A stretch of 64,000 bases of DNA. Origin: Pseudomonas graminis (GTDB taxonomy: Bacteria; Pseudomonadota; Gammaproteobacteria; Pseudomonadales; Pseudomonadaceae). The notes below the pieces were generated by a model, which saw only the letters and a list, made by a program, of their open reading frames with translations, had not been told where the DNA came from and ran no database searches. The DNA is taken from the NCBI RefSeq assembly GCF_004364335.1, contig NZ_SOCR01000009.1:66611-130610 (forward strand), given 5' to 3'. The translations under genes were made by a program, and so were the position numbers. Of the stretch, positions 34,735 to 43,629 are shown in pieces. Positions within the stretch are counted from its first letter, which is position 1, and the number at the start of each line of letters is the position of its first letter.

Positions 34735-36830
34735 GCGGCCTGTTCAAAGGCTTTTTCGACGGTGTACCGCCGGGACGCGACTGGTTCTACGGCGTGCGCA
34801 CGTTCGCGGCCTCAATGCTGGCGCTGTACATCGCGCTGATGATGGAACTGCCACGCCCCTACTGGGCGATGGCGACGGTCTACATCGTCTCCAGCCCGTT
34901 CGTGGCGCCGACCAGCTCAAAGGCGCTGTACCGCGCGGCCGGCACCTTGCTCGGCGCCGCCGCCTCGGTGGTGCTGGTGCCGATGTTCGTGCAGACGCCG
35001 TTTTTGCTGGCGGTGGTCATCGCGCTGTGGACCGGCACCCTGCTCTTCCTGTCCCTGCACCTGCGCACCGCCAACAGCTACGCGCTGATGCTGGCGGGTT
35101 ACACCATGCCGCTGATTTCCTTCCCCGTGGTCGACAACCCCCAGGCGGTGTTCGACATCGCCGTCTCGCGTACCGAAGAGATTTTCCTCGGCATCGTCTG
35201 CGCCGCCGTGGTCGGCGCAATGTTCTGGCCACGTCGGCTGGCGCCGGTGCTGGTCGATGCCATGGGCAAGTGGTTCAAGGACGCCTCGGCCTACAGCGAC
35301 CTGTTCCTCTCCCGCAGCGCCACGCCGGACGCGGTCGGCGGCCTGCGCACGGCCATGGTCGGCACCTTTAACAGCCTGGAGCTGATGATCGGCCAGTTGC
35401 CCCACGAAGGCGCCCATCGCCAGACCGTGCGCAACGCCAAGGAACTGCGCGGGCGGATGATTCATCTGTTGCCGGTCATCGATGCCCTGGACGACGCGCT
35501 TTGGGCGCTGGAGCGACGTTCGCCCGAGCACGTCGCCGACCTCGCCCCGCTGTTGATCGAGTGCCGCGACTGGGTCGAGCAGACCGCCGAAGGCGCGCCG
35601 ATCAAGTACTGGAAGGCGCTGCACGCCGAGCTCGACCGCCTGCAACCTACGCCTGCGCAGATCGACGATCGCCGGCAACTGTTGCTGTCGAACGCGCTCT
35701 ATCGGCTGCGCGAATGGATCGACCTGTGGCAGGACTGCCGCAGCCTGCAACACGCCATCGAAACCGACGATCACTCGTCATGGCGCGCGGTATATCGCCA
35801 CTGGCGGCTGGGGCGACTGTCGCCCTTCCTCGATCGGGGCATGATGCTGTATTCCGTGGCGACCTCGGTCAGCGCCATCATCGTCGCCTCGGTGCTGTGG
35901 ATCTTGCTGGGCTGGCAGGACGGCGCCAGTGCGGTAGCGCTGGCGGCGGTGTCGTGCAGCTTCTTTGCGGCGATGGACGACCCGGCGCCGCAGATCTACC
36001 GCTTCTTTTTCTGGACCATGATGTCGGTGATCTTCGCCAGCCTCTATCTGTTCGTGGTGCTGCCCAACCTGCACGACTTCCCGATGCTGGTGCTGGCGTT
36101 TTCGGTGCCGTTTATCTGCGTCGGCACCCTGACCGTGCAGCCGAAGTTCTACCTCGGCACGCTGCTGACCATCGTCAACACGTCGTCCTTCATCAGCATC
36201 CAGAGCGCCTACGACGCCGACTTCGTCAACTTCGTCAATTCCAACCTGGCTGGGCCGGCGGGTCTGGCATTCGCCTTCGTCTGGACGCTGATCGTCAGGC
36301 CGTTCGGCACCGAGGTGGCAGCCAAGCGCCTGACCCGTTTCAGCTGGCGCGACATTGTCTCCCTCAGCGAAGAAGCCAGCCTGGCCGAGCACCGGCACAT
36401 GGCCGTGCGCATGCTCGATCGCTTGATGCAGCACCTGCCGCGCCTGGCGATCACCGCGCAGGATTCCACCAGTGCACTGCGCGAAGTGCGCGTCGCCTTG
36501 AACATGCTGGATTTGCTGGCGTACATGCCGCGGGTCGACACGGCGCCCCGGCAGTTGGTGCGCCAGGTCGCGAGCGAGGTTGGCGCGCATTTCCACGACT
36601 GCCTGAAAGCCCGGGAGCGTTTGCCCGCCCCTAAAGGTCTGTTGATGACCATGGACCGCGCCCGCCGCGCCCTGACCTTCAACGGCGTGGGCGACGACGA
36701 CGCGCGGATGAATCTGCTGCACGCCCTCAGTGGCTTGCGCCTCGCGCTGCTGCCGGGCGTGGAGATCGTCGATGTGCTCGCCGAGCAGGAAGAACAACCG
36801 CCCTATGGCATCGATGGAGCGCCGTTATGA
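34731..36830 (+). CDS. FUSC-family inner-membrane transporter (AaeB-like)
   Basis: The 699-residue protein has two blocks of about five membrane helices (roughly 20-170 and 375-510), each followed by a cytosolic helical domain, the layout of FUSC/AaeB aromatic-acid exporters. Translation is assigned to a TTG at 34731, overlapping the marR stop in TTGA, because the protein similarity begins immediately (SGLFKGFFDGVPPGRDWFYG) and no ATG is nearby. It works with the HlyD adaptor and the outer-membrane channel downstream to export weak organic acids. Confidence 0.93.
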   Translation: MSGLFKGFFDGVPPGRDWFYGVRTFAASMLALYIALMMELPRPYWAMATVYIVSSPFVAPTSSKALYRAAGTLLGAAASVVLVPMFVQTPFLLAVVIALWTGTLLFLSLHLRTANSYALMLAGYTMPLISFPVVDNPQAVFDIAVSRTEEIFLGIVCAAVVGAMFWPRRLAPVLVDAMGKWFKDASAYSDLFLSRSATPDAVGGLRTAMVGTFNSLELMIGQLPHEGAHRQTVRNAKELRGRMIHLLPVIDALDDALWALERRSPEHVADLAPLLIECRDWVEQTAEGAPIKYWKALHAELDRLQPTPAQIDDRRQLLLSNALYRLREWIDLWQDCRSLQHAIETDDHSSWRAVYRHWRLGRLSPFLDRGMMLYSVATSVSAIIVASVLWILLGWQDGASAVALAAVSCSFFAAMDDPAPQIYRFFFWTMMSVIFASLYLFVVLPNLHDFPMLVLAFSVPFICVGTLTVQPKFYLGTLLTIVNTSSFISIQSAYDADFVNFVNSNLAGPAGLAFAFVWTLIVRPFGTEVAAKRLTRFSWRDIVSLSEEASLAEHRHMAVRMLDRLMQHLPRLAITAQDSTSALREVRVALNMLDLLAYMPRVDTAPRQLVRQVASEVGAHFHDCLKARERLPAPKGLLMTMDRARRALTFNGVGDDDARMNLLHALSGLRLALLPGVEIVDVLAEQEEQPPYGIDGAPL

Positions 36831-37036
36831 TCGGTGATGTGGACATCAGCGGGATTTTCCTGCCGACCTTTCTGGTGCTGATGGGCATCGCTTACCTGAT
36901 TTTTCTGGTGGTGCACGCCGTGCTGACGCGCGCCCGCTTCTACCGCCTGGTCTGGCACCGGGCTTTGTTCAACGTCGGTCTATACGCTCTGCTGCTCGGC
37001 GTCGTGGATACCCTAAGTCGATACCTGATGAAATGA
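36827..37036 (+). CDS. DUF1656 small membrane protein
   Basis: This 69-residue protein with two hydrophobic helices matches the DUF1656 (AaeX-like) family that always sits between a FUSC transporter and its adaptor. It overlaps both neighbours by ATGA. A small subunit or assembly factor of the exporter is likely. Confidence 0.9.
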   Translation: MIGDVDISGIFLPTFLVLMGIAYLIFLVVHAVLTRARFYRLVWHRALFNVGLYALLLGVVDTLSRYLMK

Positions 37037-37953
37037 AAAAACCTCTACTGACGCTGGGCCGCGTGGTCCTGACCCTGCTGGTTGTCACCCTCGCCGCGAT
37101 CGTCGTCTGGCGCATGGTGATGTATTACATGTACGCGCCGTGGACCCGTGACGGGCACATCCGCGCCGACGTGATCCAGATCGCGCCGGACGTTTCGGGG
37201 CTGATCGAGAAGGTTGCGGTGAGCGACAACCAACCGGTCAAAAAAGGCCAGCTGCTGTTCACCATCGACCAGGACCGTTTCCGCCTCGCCTTGCGCCAGG
37301 CCCAAGCCACAGTCGCCGAGCGCAAGGAAACCTGGGAACAGGCCCAGCGCGAGAACCGCCGTAACCGCAGCCTCGGCAACCTCGTGGCGCGCGAGCAACT
37401 GGAAGAAAGCCAGTCCAAAGAAGCCCGCGCGCTGTCGGCACTGAACGAAGCTCAAGTGGCGGTCGATTCGGCGCAACTGAACCTGGACCGCTCGGTGATC
37501 CGCAGCCCGGTGGACGGCTACCTCAACGACCGCGCGCCCCGCGACCGCGAATTCGTCAGCGCCGGACATCCGGTGCTGTCGGTAGTGGACAGCAACTCGT
37601 TCCACATCGACGGCTATTTTGAAGAAACCAAACTGGACGGGATTCACATCGGCTCCGGCGTCGACATCCGCGTGATCGGCGACAACGCCCGCCTGCGCGG
37701 CCATGTGGTGAGCATCGTCGCAGCCATCGAAGACCGCGATCGCAGCAGCGGCTCGAACCTGCTGCCCAACGTGAACCCGGCCTTCAGCTGGGTGCGACTG
37801 GCCCAGCGGATTCCGGTGCGCATCGCGTTTGATGATGTGCCGGCGGACTTCCGCATGATTGCCGGGCGGACGGCGACGGTGTCGATCATTGATGACGCGC
37901 GCACAGATGCTCAGGGAAATGAGCAGCCCGTCCAGCCAGGAGCGCCGAAATGA
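37033..37953 (+). CDS. HlyD-family periplasmic adaptor (AaeA-like)
   Basis: The 306-residue membrane fusion protein has an N-terminal membrane anchor (about 8-30), a lipoyl/barrel-sandwich domain (PWTRDGHIRADVIQIAPDVSG and later VIRSPVDGYL), a central coiled coil (about 85-150) and a beta-barrel region. It links the FUSC transporter in the inner membrane with the outer-membrane channel. Start and stop both overlap neighbours by ATGA. Confidence 0.93.
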   Translation: MKKPLLTLGRVVLTLLVVTLAAIVVWRMVMYYMYAPWTRDGHIRADVIQIAPDVSGLIEKVAVSDNQPVKKGQLLFTIDQDRFRLALRQAQATVAERKETWEQAQRENRRNRSLGNLVAREQLEESQSKEARALSALNEAQVAVDSAQLNLDRSVIRSPVDGYLNDRAPRDREFVSAGHPVLSVVDSNSFHIDGYFEETKLDGIHIGSGVDIRVIGDNARLRGHVVSIVAAIEDRDRSSGSNLLPNVNPAFSWVRLAQRIPVRIAFDDVPADFRMIAGRTATVSIIDDARTDAQGNEQPVQPGAPK

Positions 37954-39374
37954 AACACCGCGCACGCCTGCTGACCGTGGGCATGGGCTTGCTGCTGTCG
38001 GCTTGCACCGTGGTTGGCCCGGACTACAAGCTGCCCGATGAAGCCGCCGTCAATCGCCCCGATCTGCAAGGCGAGCTGGCGGGTTCGTCGACCAATGTGG
38101 TGTCGGCGCCCGTGCCGGCTGACTGGTGGCGCCTGTATCACGACCCGAAACTCGACGAACTCGTGGGTCAGGCGCTGGTGTCGAGCACCGACCTGCGCGT
38201 CGCTGCGGCGAACCTGCAACGGGCGCGCTTTCAGATGAGCGAGGCAGACGCAGCCGGTGGCTGGAGCGGCACCGCCAAGGCCGGGGCGCAACGCTTGCAG
38301 GAAGCCGGGCAGGCCTATTTGCTGCCGGAAAAAGTGCCGGTGTCCAATGTCGGTGATGTCGGCCTGACCACCTCCTACCAGTTCGATCTGTTCGGTGTGC
38401 TGCAGCGCGGCATTGAAGCGGCCCAGGCCAACGCCGACGCGACCCAGGCTGCGGCCGACACGGCGCGCATCACCTTGGTGGCCGACGTGGTTCGCGCGTA
38501 CACCCAGGTGTGTGCCGCCAACGAAGAACGCAACATCGCCCTGCACTCCCTGGACCTGCAAAAACAGAGCCTGAGCCTGACCCAACGCCTGCGCGACGCA
38601 GGCCGTGGCGACGAAACCCAGGTGACGCGCTCGCAAACCCAGTTCCGGTCGTTGCGTGCCGATTTGCCGCGCTACGAAGCGGCGCAGAAGTCGGCGCTGT
38701 ATCGCCTGTCGATGCTCCTCGCCCGTCCGCTCAATCAGCTGCCTCGGGGCGTGGCGGAATGCGCGGAGCTGCCCCATATCGCGCAGGTCATGCCGGTGGG
38801 CGATGGCGCCGCGCTGCTCAAACGTCGCCCCGATGTGCGCCAGGCCGAACGCCGCCTGGCCATGTCGACAGCGGCCATTGGTGTGGCGACGGGCGAGTTG
38901 TATCCGGACATCAGCATCGGCGCGACGGTGGGCACGGTGGGGATTCTGGACGAACTGGGCGATCCGTCGACCAATCGCTGGGGCTTTGGCGGGGTGATCA
39001 ATTGGACCATCCCGTCCAATGGCGCCCGGGCGCGGATTCATATCGCCGAAGCGTCGAATCAAGTAGCGCTGGCGCGGTTCGATGGCGTGGTGCTCAACGC
39101 CATCCGCGAAGCCCAGACCGGGCTGTCGCAGTACACCGCGTTGCTGGAACGCCGCGATGCGCTGGTTGAGACCGAAGAGTCCGCGCGCCAGGCGGCGGAC
39201 CAGACCCACCGGTTCTTCCTGGCCGGCCGCGAATCCTTCCTCGCCGACCTGCAAGCCACCCGCACCTACACCGACATCACCGCGCAACTGGCGGCGGCCA
39301 ACACCCAGGTGGCGATGGGACAGATCGACCTGTTCCTGGCGCTGGGCGGGGGTTGGGACAACGGGCATAAGTAA
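37950..39374 (+). CDS. Outer-membrane efflux lipoprotein (NodT family)
   Basis: The 474-residue protein has a lipoprotein signal with lipobox LLSACTVVGPDYK (lipidated Cys at about residue 16), and two repeated OEP domains with long helices (DLRVAAANLQRARFQMSEADA and LLKRRPDVRQAERRLAMSTAAIGVA). It is the TolC-like channel completing this tripartite pump. It is the last of five translationally coupled genes. Confidence 0.94.
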   Translation: MKHRARLLTVGMGLLLSACTVVGPDYKLPDEAAVNRPDLQGELAGSSTNVVSAPVPADWWRLYHDPKLDELVGQALVSSTDLRVAAANLQRARFQMSEADAAGGWSGTAKAGAQRLQEAGQAYLLPEKVPVSNVGDVGLTTSYQFDLFGVLQRGIEAAQANADATQAAADTARITLVADVVRAYTQVCAANEERNIALHSLDLQKQSLSLTQRLRDAGRGDETQVTRSQTQFRSLRADLPRYEAAQKSALYRLSMLLARPLNQLPRGVAECAELPHIAQVMPVGDGAALLKRRPDVRQAERRLAMSTAAIGVATGELYPDISIGATVGTVGILDELGDPSTNRWGFGGVINWTIPSNGARARIHIAEASNQVALARFDGVVLNAIREAQTGLSQYTALLERRDALVETEESARQAADQTHRFFLAGRESFLADLQATRTYTDITAQLAAANTQVAMGQIDLFLALGGGWDNGHK

Positions 39375-39401
39375 GTTCTCGCTGATTGGCGCGCACTCTT
39401 T

Positions 39402-39495
39402 GTGGGGACCGGCTTCAGCCGAGAATGCGCAGTCGTCACGCTGCAAAATTGATGGTGCTCCTACTGGCCTCTTCCCGGCTGAAGCCGGTCCTGCA
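39402..39495. repeat. Second-family REP pair
   Basis: GGACCGGCTTCAGCC and CTTCCCGGCTGAAGCCGG arms between the efflux operon and the aldo/keto reductase gene. Confidence 0.85.
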
Positions 39496-39607
39496 ATGGG
39501 CATGCGATCCCGCTCACCCACCACGCACTCGCTTGAGATTGAACCCCTGCCGCCCCGTACTGCCTGACTCTTAATCACTGAGTCCTATACGCCCGGAGGC
39601 ACCCCCG

Positions 39608-40441
39608 ATGCGCACGCTTGAACTGGCAGACAAAACCGTCCCCGTCATCGGTCAGGGCACCTGGCACATGGGTGAGGATCGCCATCAGTTCGAGGCGGAA
39701 GTCTCGGCGTTGCAACTGGGTATCGACCTGGGCCTGATGCTGATCGATACCGCCGAAATGTACGGCGAGGGCGGCGCCGAGCAAGTGGTCGGCGAGGCAA
39801 TCGCCGGGCGTCGCGACGAGGTCATGCTGGTGAGCAAGGTCTACCCGCACAACGCCAGCCGCGCGGGCATTCCGGCGGCGTGCGAGCGCAGTCTGAAACG
39901 CATGAAGACCGACTATATCGATCTGTATCTGCTCCACTGGCCCGGTCAGTACCCGCTGGAAGAAACCGTCGAAGCCTTCGAGCGTCTGCGTGAGGCGGGC
40001 AAGATCGGCCGCTGGGGCGTGTCGAATTTCGACGTGTCTGACCTGCTTGAGCTTGACGCGCTGGGCCTTGGCGGCGGGTGTGCCACCAACCAGGTCCTGT
40101 ACAACCCGGAAGAACGGGGCATCGAGTACGACTTGCTGCCCTGGATGCAAACCGCGCGGATGCCGTTGATGGCGTACTGCCCGATTGGCCAGGCGGGCAA
40201 TCTGTTGATGAACCCTGCCATCCTTGAAGTCGCCGAACGCCACGACGCCACCCCGGCGCAGATCAGCCTGGCGTGGGTGCTGCGGCAGGACGGCGTAATC
40301 GCCATTCCCAAGGCCGTCACGCCCCATCACCTGGAATTGAACGCCGCCGCGGTGGATATCGAACTGTCGATCGAGGATGAATTGTTGATTGACTCCTCAT
40401 GGCCGGCGCCGCTGCGCAAGACGCGGTTGTCCATGGTCTAG
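39608..40441 (+). CDS. Aldo/keto reductase
   Basis: This 277-residue NADPH-dependent (beta/alpha)8 oxidoreductase has the catalytic tetrad Asp47, Tyr52, Lys77 and His110 visible in DTAEMY, VSKVYP and YLLHWP. The family signature GKIGRWGVSNFDVSDL is present. It resembles YeaE-type methylglyoxal reductases, but the physiological substrate is not readable. The gene stands alone with REP elements on both sides. Confidence 0.9.
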   Translation: MRTLELADKTVPVIGQGTWHMGEDRHQFEAEVSALQLGIDLGLMLIDTAEMYGEGGAEQVVGEAIAGRRDEVMLVSKVYPHNASRAGIPAACERSLKRMKTDYIDLYLLHWPGQYPLEETVEAFERLREAGKIGRWGVSNFDVSDLLELDALGLGGGCATNQVLYNPEERGIEYDLLPWMQTARMPLMAYCPIGQAGNLLMNPAILEVAERHDATPAQISLAWVLRQDGVIAIPKAVTPHHLELNAAAVDIELSIEDELLIDSSWPAPLRKTRLSMV

Positions 40442-40450
40442 CTGTCACCT

Positions 40451-40583
40451 GTAGGAGCGTGGCTTGTCCCGCGATCGGCGGGGAACCCGTCGTAAATGGC
40501 TGTAACTGTGCCTGCTTCACACAGTGCGGCTTCTGGGTTGACGACGACTTCGTCGCCGATCGCGGGACAAGCCACGCTCCTAC
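40451..40583. repeat. Large inverted repeat, third REPIN type
   Basis: Two perfect 28-bp arms (40451-40478 and 40556-40583) beginning GTAGGAGCGTGGCTTGTC enclose 77 bp. They could form a long cruciform or RNA hairpin between the aldo/keto reductase gene and the zntB-like gene. Confidence 0.9.
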
Positions 40584-40696
40584 ATCATCGGCGCCATCGC
40601 CTCCTTCACAAACCGTCACAAAACTGTCAAAACCCCTTGCGATGATGCCGCTTTCGATCTCGTGCCCTGCGGGGCACTTTCCGTCTGCGAGCCTTC

Positions 40697-41713
40697 ATGA
40701 ATCAACGCATCGCCCATCATCTGGATTCCGATCTGTTTGGCTTGCTTTACGGCTACCGTTTTCGTCCCGGCGATCCTGGTCGCGAGCTGGATTCGACGGC
40801 CGCGCTGGAATGCCTGCGCCAGCCAACCGCGCCCGACGAGTTCGTCTGGCTGCACCTGAACCTGGCCCACGCCGGTTGCGAACGCTGGCTGAAGACCAAC
40901 CTCGACTTGCCCGACGAGTTTCTCGAAGCCCTGCACGAAGGGTCGCGCTCCACGCGCATTGAACACGTCGACTCTGCCCTGCTCGCGGTGGTCAACGACG
41001 TGGTATTTGACTTCAACCGCGTCTCCACCGACATCGCCACCTTGTGGGTCTGTGTGCGCAGTAACCTGATGATCTCCGCGCGTCATCAACCGTTGCGCTC
41101 GGTGGACCGGTTGCGCTCCTCGGTCAAACAGGGCGAAACCTTCCGCTCCCCGCTCGAATTGCTTGCCCACCTGCTGCGCGACCAAAGCGACGTGCTGAGC
41201 CAGTTCATGCGCAAGACCAGCCTCAGCGTCGATAAAATCGAAGACCAACTCCTCTCGCAACGCCTGAGCAACAACCGCTCGGAACTGGGCGCCATGCGTC
41301 GGGTGCTGGTACGCCTGCAACGGCTACTGGCCCTGGAGCCCGGCTCGCTGATGCGCCTGCTGCACCGACCGCCGCAATGGCTGCTGGAAGACGACTTGCA
41401 AGAGCTGCGGCAATCCACCGAAGAGTCCGCGCTGGTGATCAGCGACCTCACCGCCCTCGGCGAACGGATCAAACTGCTGCAGGAAGAAATCGCCGCCAAC
41501 CTCAACGAACAAAGCAGCCGCACACTGTTCACCCTGACGGTGGTCACGGTGCTGGCGCTGCCCATTAATATCGTGGCTGGTTTTTTCGGGATGAATGTCG
41601 GGGGCATTCCACTGGCCAGTGATCCCCATGGGTTCTGGGTGCTAGTGGCGCTGGTAGCGACCTTTACCTTTATCGCCGGCCGCTGGGCATTTCGGAAAAG
41701 TCGGGAGTATTGA
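40697..41713 (+). CDS. zntB: CorA/ZntB-family divalent-cation transporter
   Basis: The 338-residue protein has a large cytosolic N-terminal domain with long helices and two C-terminal membrane helices linked by the GMN motif in FFGMNVGGIPL. ZntB-type members transport zinc, often with protons, whereas CorA carries magnesium. The ending ATFTFIAGRWAFRKSREY recurs, slightly changed, in a fragment at 42632-42692. The gene symbol is likely, not certain. Confidence 0.88.
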   Translation: MNQRIAHHLDSDLFGLLYGYRFRPGDPGRELDSTAALECLRQPTAPDEFVWLHLNLAHAGCERWLKTNLDLPDEFLEALHEGSRSTRIEHVDSALLAVVNDVVFDFNRVSTDIATLWVCVRSNLMISARHQPLRSVDRLRSSVKQGETFRSPLELLAHLLRDQSDVLSQFMRKTSLSVDKIEDQLLSQRLSNNRSELGAMRRVLVRLQRLLALEPGSLMRLLHRPPQWLLEDDLQELRQSTEESALVISDLTALGERIKLLQEEIAANLNEQSSRTLFTLTVVTVLALPINIVAGFFGMNVGGIPLASDPHGFWVLVALVATFTFIAGRWAFRKSREY

Positions 41714-41740
41714 GGGGATATCGTTGAAGAACCCAATTGA

Positions 41741-41771
41741 CCCGGCTTGACGATGTATCCGCCAAGCCGGG
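41741..41771. terminator. Hairpin after zntB
   Basis: CCCGGCTTG and CAAGCCGGG form a 9-bp stem. No clear T-run follows on either strand, so termination strength is uncertain; a diverged copy lies at 42720-42749. Confidence 0.55.
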
Positions 41772-41793
41772 CAGTTATCAGACCGGAGGCAAA

Positions 41794-42192
41794 CTAGCGG
41801 TTAGGGCCAGAAATCAGCGTGTACTCTCTTCCAGAAAATCGATAGCCAATACCACCAGCTAGGAATACTTCTGCATAGACCTGTACTGTCTCCCCAACTT
41901 GCAAATTCAACTCAGAAATGAAACGGGTCTTGTGCGTTACCGTCCATAGTGCTTTTCCATCACGACCCTTTTCATCAGGTTCAATGGTTATCGGTAGCTC
42001 ATGAGCGTTCTCGCTAACGACTTGCCAAGTACCGGAGCCGATGTACTGCAGGACAGAGAGGTAGCACTTACGCGCCGTCAGCTCGTCTCCGTCAATGACG
42101 ATAGTAAACTCTTGATTCAGACCTATCTCAGTCGCACTTTGAAAACCCTCGACATAAGGATTAGAGACTTTAATTGCTTTGCGATCAATCAT
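41794..42192 (-). CDS. Small unknown protein, paralogue 1 of an AT-rich set
   Basis: This 132-residue soluble protein has a beta-rich pattern like an immunoglobulin-type domain (FTIVIDGDEL, then LQVGETVQVYAEVFLAGGIGYRFSGREYTLISG). The leader AAGGAATATTAATC before the ATG resembles those of the genes at 42853 and 43630, and the C-terminal G...Y...G..Y pattern also recurs, so the three look like distant duplicates. No export signal is present. Function is unknown. It is flanked by the intact corA end and a diverged copy of it. Confidence 0.72.
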   Translation of the reverse strand: MIDRKAIKVSNPYVEGFQSATEIGLNQEFTIVIDGDELTARKCYLSVLQYIGSGTWQVVSENAHELPITIEPDEKGRDGKALWTVTHKTRFISELNLQVGETVQVYAEVFLAGGIGYRFSGREYTLISGPNR

Positions 42193-42230
42193 GATTAATA
42201 TTCCTTTATAGCCATCAGAACAAGTAAGCG

Positions 42231-42410
42231 ATGTGGGAACTAAACAGCGATTCTCGTTTTCGTTACACCTATCAGGCGACCAACATCCGTGAGCTGCGCG
42301 CTCAGCCAGATGCACCAGCGGGCCGCTTCCCTGGATTGAACAGCGCACCAGGTTCCATCATGAGTTCATCCCCTTCAGGACGCCCTCAAAGAGCAATTAA
42401 ACTTTTCTGA
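42231..42410 (+). pseudogene. Possible small ORF or 3' gene remnant
   Basis: A 59-codon plus-strand frame begins MWELNSDSRFRYTYQAT and ends RPQRAIKLF. It looks coding in composition and reads like the C-terminal tail of a larger protein. No ribosome site is evident. I do not recognise the parent family. Confidence 0.35.
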
Positions 42411-42631
42411 GTGAATTAGCCCAAATGAGCGTCGGCTTGCAACCCCATTGGAAGTTCACTGCCCGTTAAACTTAACCTATTCGAGTATTCGTGAACGGTT
42501 AGACTCTCTCGCAATGGCATTTATAGCGAAACGCTCTACCCAGACTGAACAGCGCCATGGCCCTCCCCTTGTTTGCGACCGATATCGAGTAAAAACAACT
42601 ACCCAATGCCCCCAAGCGTTCCGATGCGGCG

Positions 42632-42749
42632 GGTAGCGACCTTTACGTTTATCGCCGACCGTTGGGCGTTTCGTAAGAGCCGTGATTATTGAAAGGATAT
42701 CGTTGAAGAACCTGATCACCCGGCTTGAGAGAGGTGTCTACCAAGCCGG
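42632..42749 (+). pseudogene. Diverged corA/zntB 3' end fragment plus its hairpin
   Basis: Bases 42632-42749 align with 41653-41771 across the last 18 codons of zntB, the stop and the following hairpin. The encoded tail ATFTFIADRWAFRKSRDY differs from the intact gene by two conservative changes, while most other differences are silent. This is the mark of a copy that evolved as a functional gene in another strain and was brought in by recombination. Confidence 0.85.
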
Positions 42750-42852
42750 ACGATTAGGAGGCCAGAGTCAAGTTAGCGGCGCATACCAGATACAGAGTAG
42801 TGATGAGCATGACGCCTCAATCAGTATGAACGTCGGCCAGACCTGAGGATAA

Positions 42853-43296
42853 TTATTCCCCTACGCGATATTTATCCCCCTCGTGCACTGACCCCTTTGC
42901 AAAGTCCTTCACGCTTCCACCCTCTTGGACATGTTTCTTGAATTCAGTCTGAAGCGCGTTTACCTCTGAGGCGTCCATAGCCTCTTTGCCATTCAAAATA
43001 TAAAGGAAATACGCGGTGACTTCTTCGCCAGATCTGAGATCAGCTTCCAACTGGACTTCATCGGACAGCAGCGGTTCCAACGGATCGTGCGAGGGCGGTC
43101 CCTCAATGAGTGCTGGGGAGGTTGTGGCAGCCCCCCCATTCGCTCGAAGCAGACAAAGAAGATACCTGTGTATTTGAATCTGCTTCGTAAATACCTGAAC
43201 AAAAAAATGATCAGTCTTTTTGATAGTAGCCCCCGGGGTTTTACCTTTCACGGAGGGATGATCATAAAGGATTTGGGTTTTATCAGTATCGGCCAT
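42853..43296 (-). CDS. Small unknown protein, paralogue 2
   Basis: This is a 147-residue protein of unknown function. The leader AAGGAATGCAATC before the ATG matches that of paralogue 3. The C-terminus GSVKDFAKGSVHEGDKYRVGE parallels the ends of the other two. It has no signal peptide and a Pro-rich middle (GPPSHDPLEPLL). The gene is AT-rich relative to the chromosome. Confidence 0.7.
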   Translation of the reverse strand: MADTDKTQILYDHPSVKGKTPGATIKKTDHFFVQVFTKQIQIHRYLLCLLRANGGAATTSPALIEGPPSHDPLEPLLSDEVQLEADLRSGEEVTAYFLYILNGKEAMDASEVNALQTEFKKHVQEGGSVKDFAKGSVHEGDKYRVGE

Positions 43297-43399
43297 GATT
43301 GCATTCCTTAGCGAGTGACATCATTGATAGTTGAGTGAGGACCGTGCCTCAATGACACGTTAGCCTACTCAGACTGCAATTCACCTTCATCATGGACGA

Positions 43400-43504
43400 A
43401 TGGTTATAACGATTCGCGATGTCCTCAATAGCCAATTAGAAAAGCCGATCCTCCGTGAATACACCCTAACTGCCGGTGCTGGTCGTTTCCAGGAGCTGGA
43501 ATGA
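43400..43504 (+). pseudogene. Short coding-like remnant
   Basis: A plus-strand frame reads MVITIRDVLNSQLEKPIL and ends GRFQELE. It is too short and isolated to be a gene. It may be a relic of a larger coding sequence that once occupied the 43297-43629 gap. Confidence 0.25.
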
Positions 43505-43629
43505 TTGAGTGGCGCGAGGCGAGATCACACTGACGACTCGGCTCAGTTATGCAAGAGCCGGGAAGTCAGGTCGTTCCTGAGCAACACATGAGGCCGAATA
43601 GCCACGTGGGTGGTTTGTTGAGGTGATCC

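Noticed and set aside
41653..42749. Attachment-site direct repeats of an integrated element
   Set aside because: The repeats are gene ends with silent changes and there is no integrase or tRNA; recombination between alleles explains them better.
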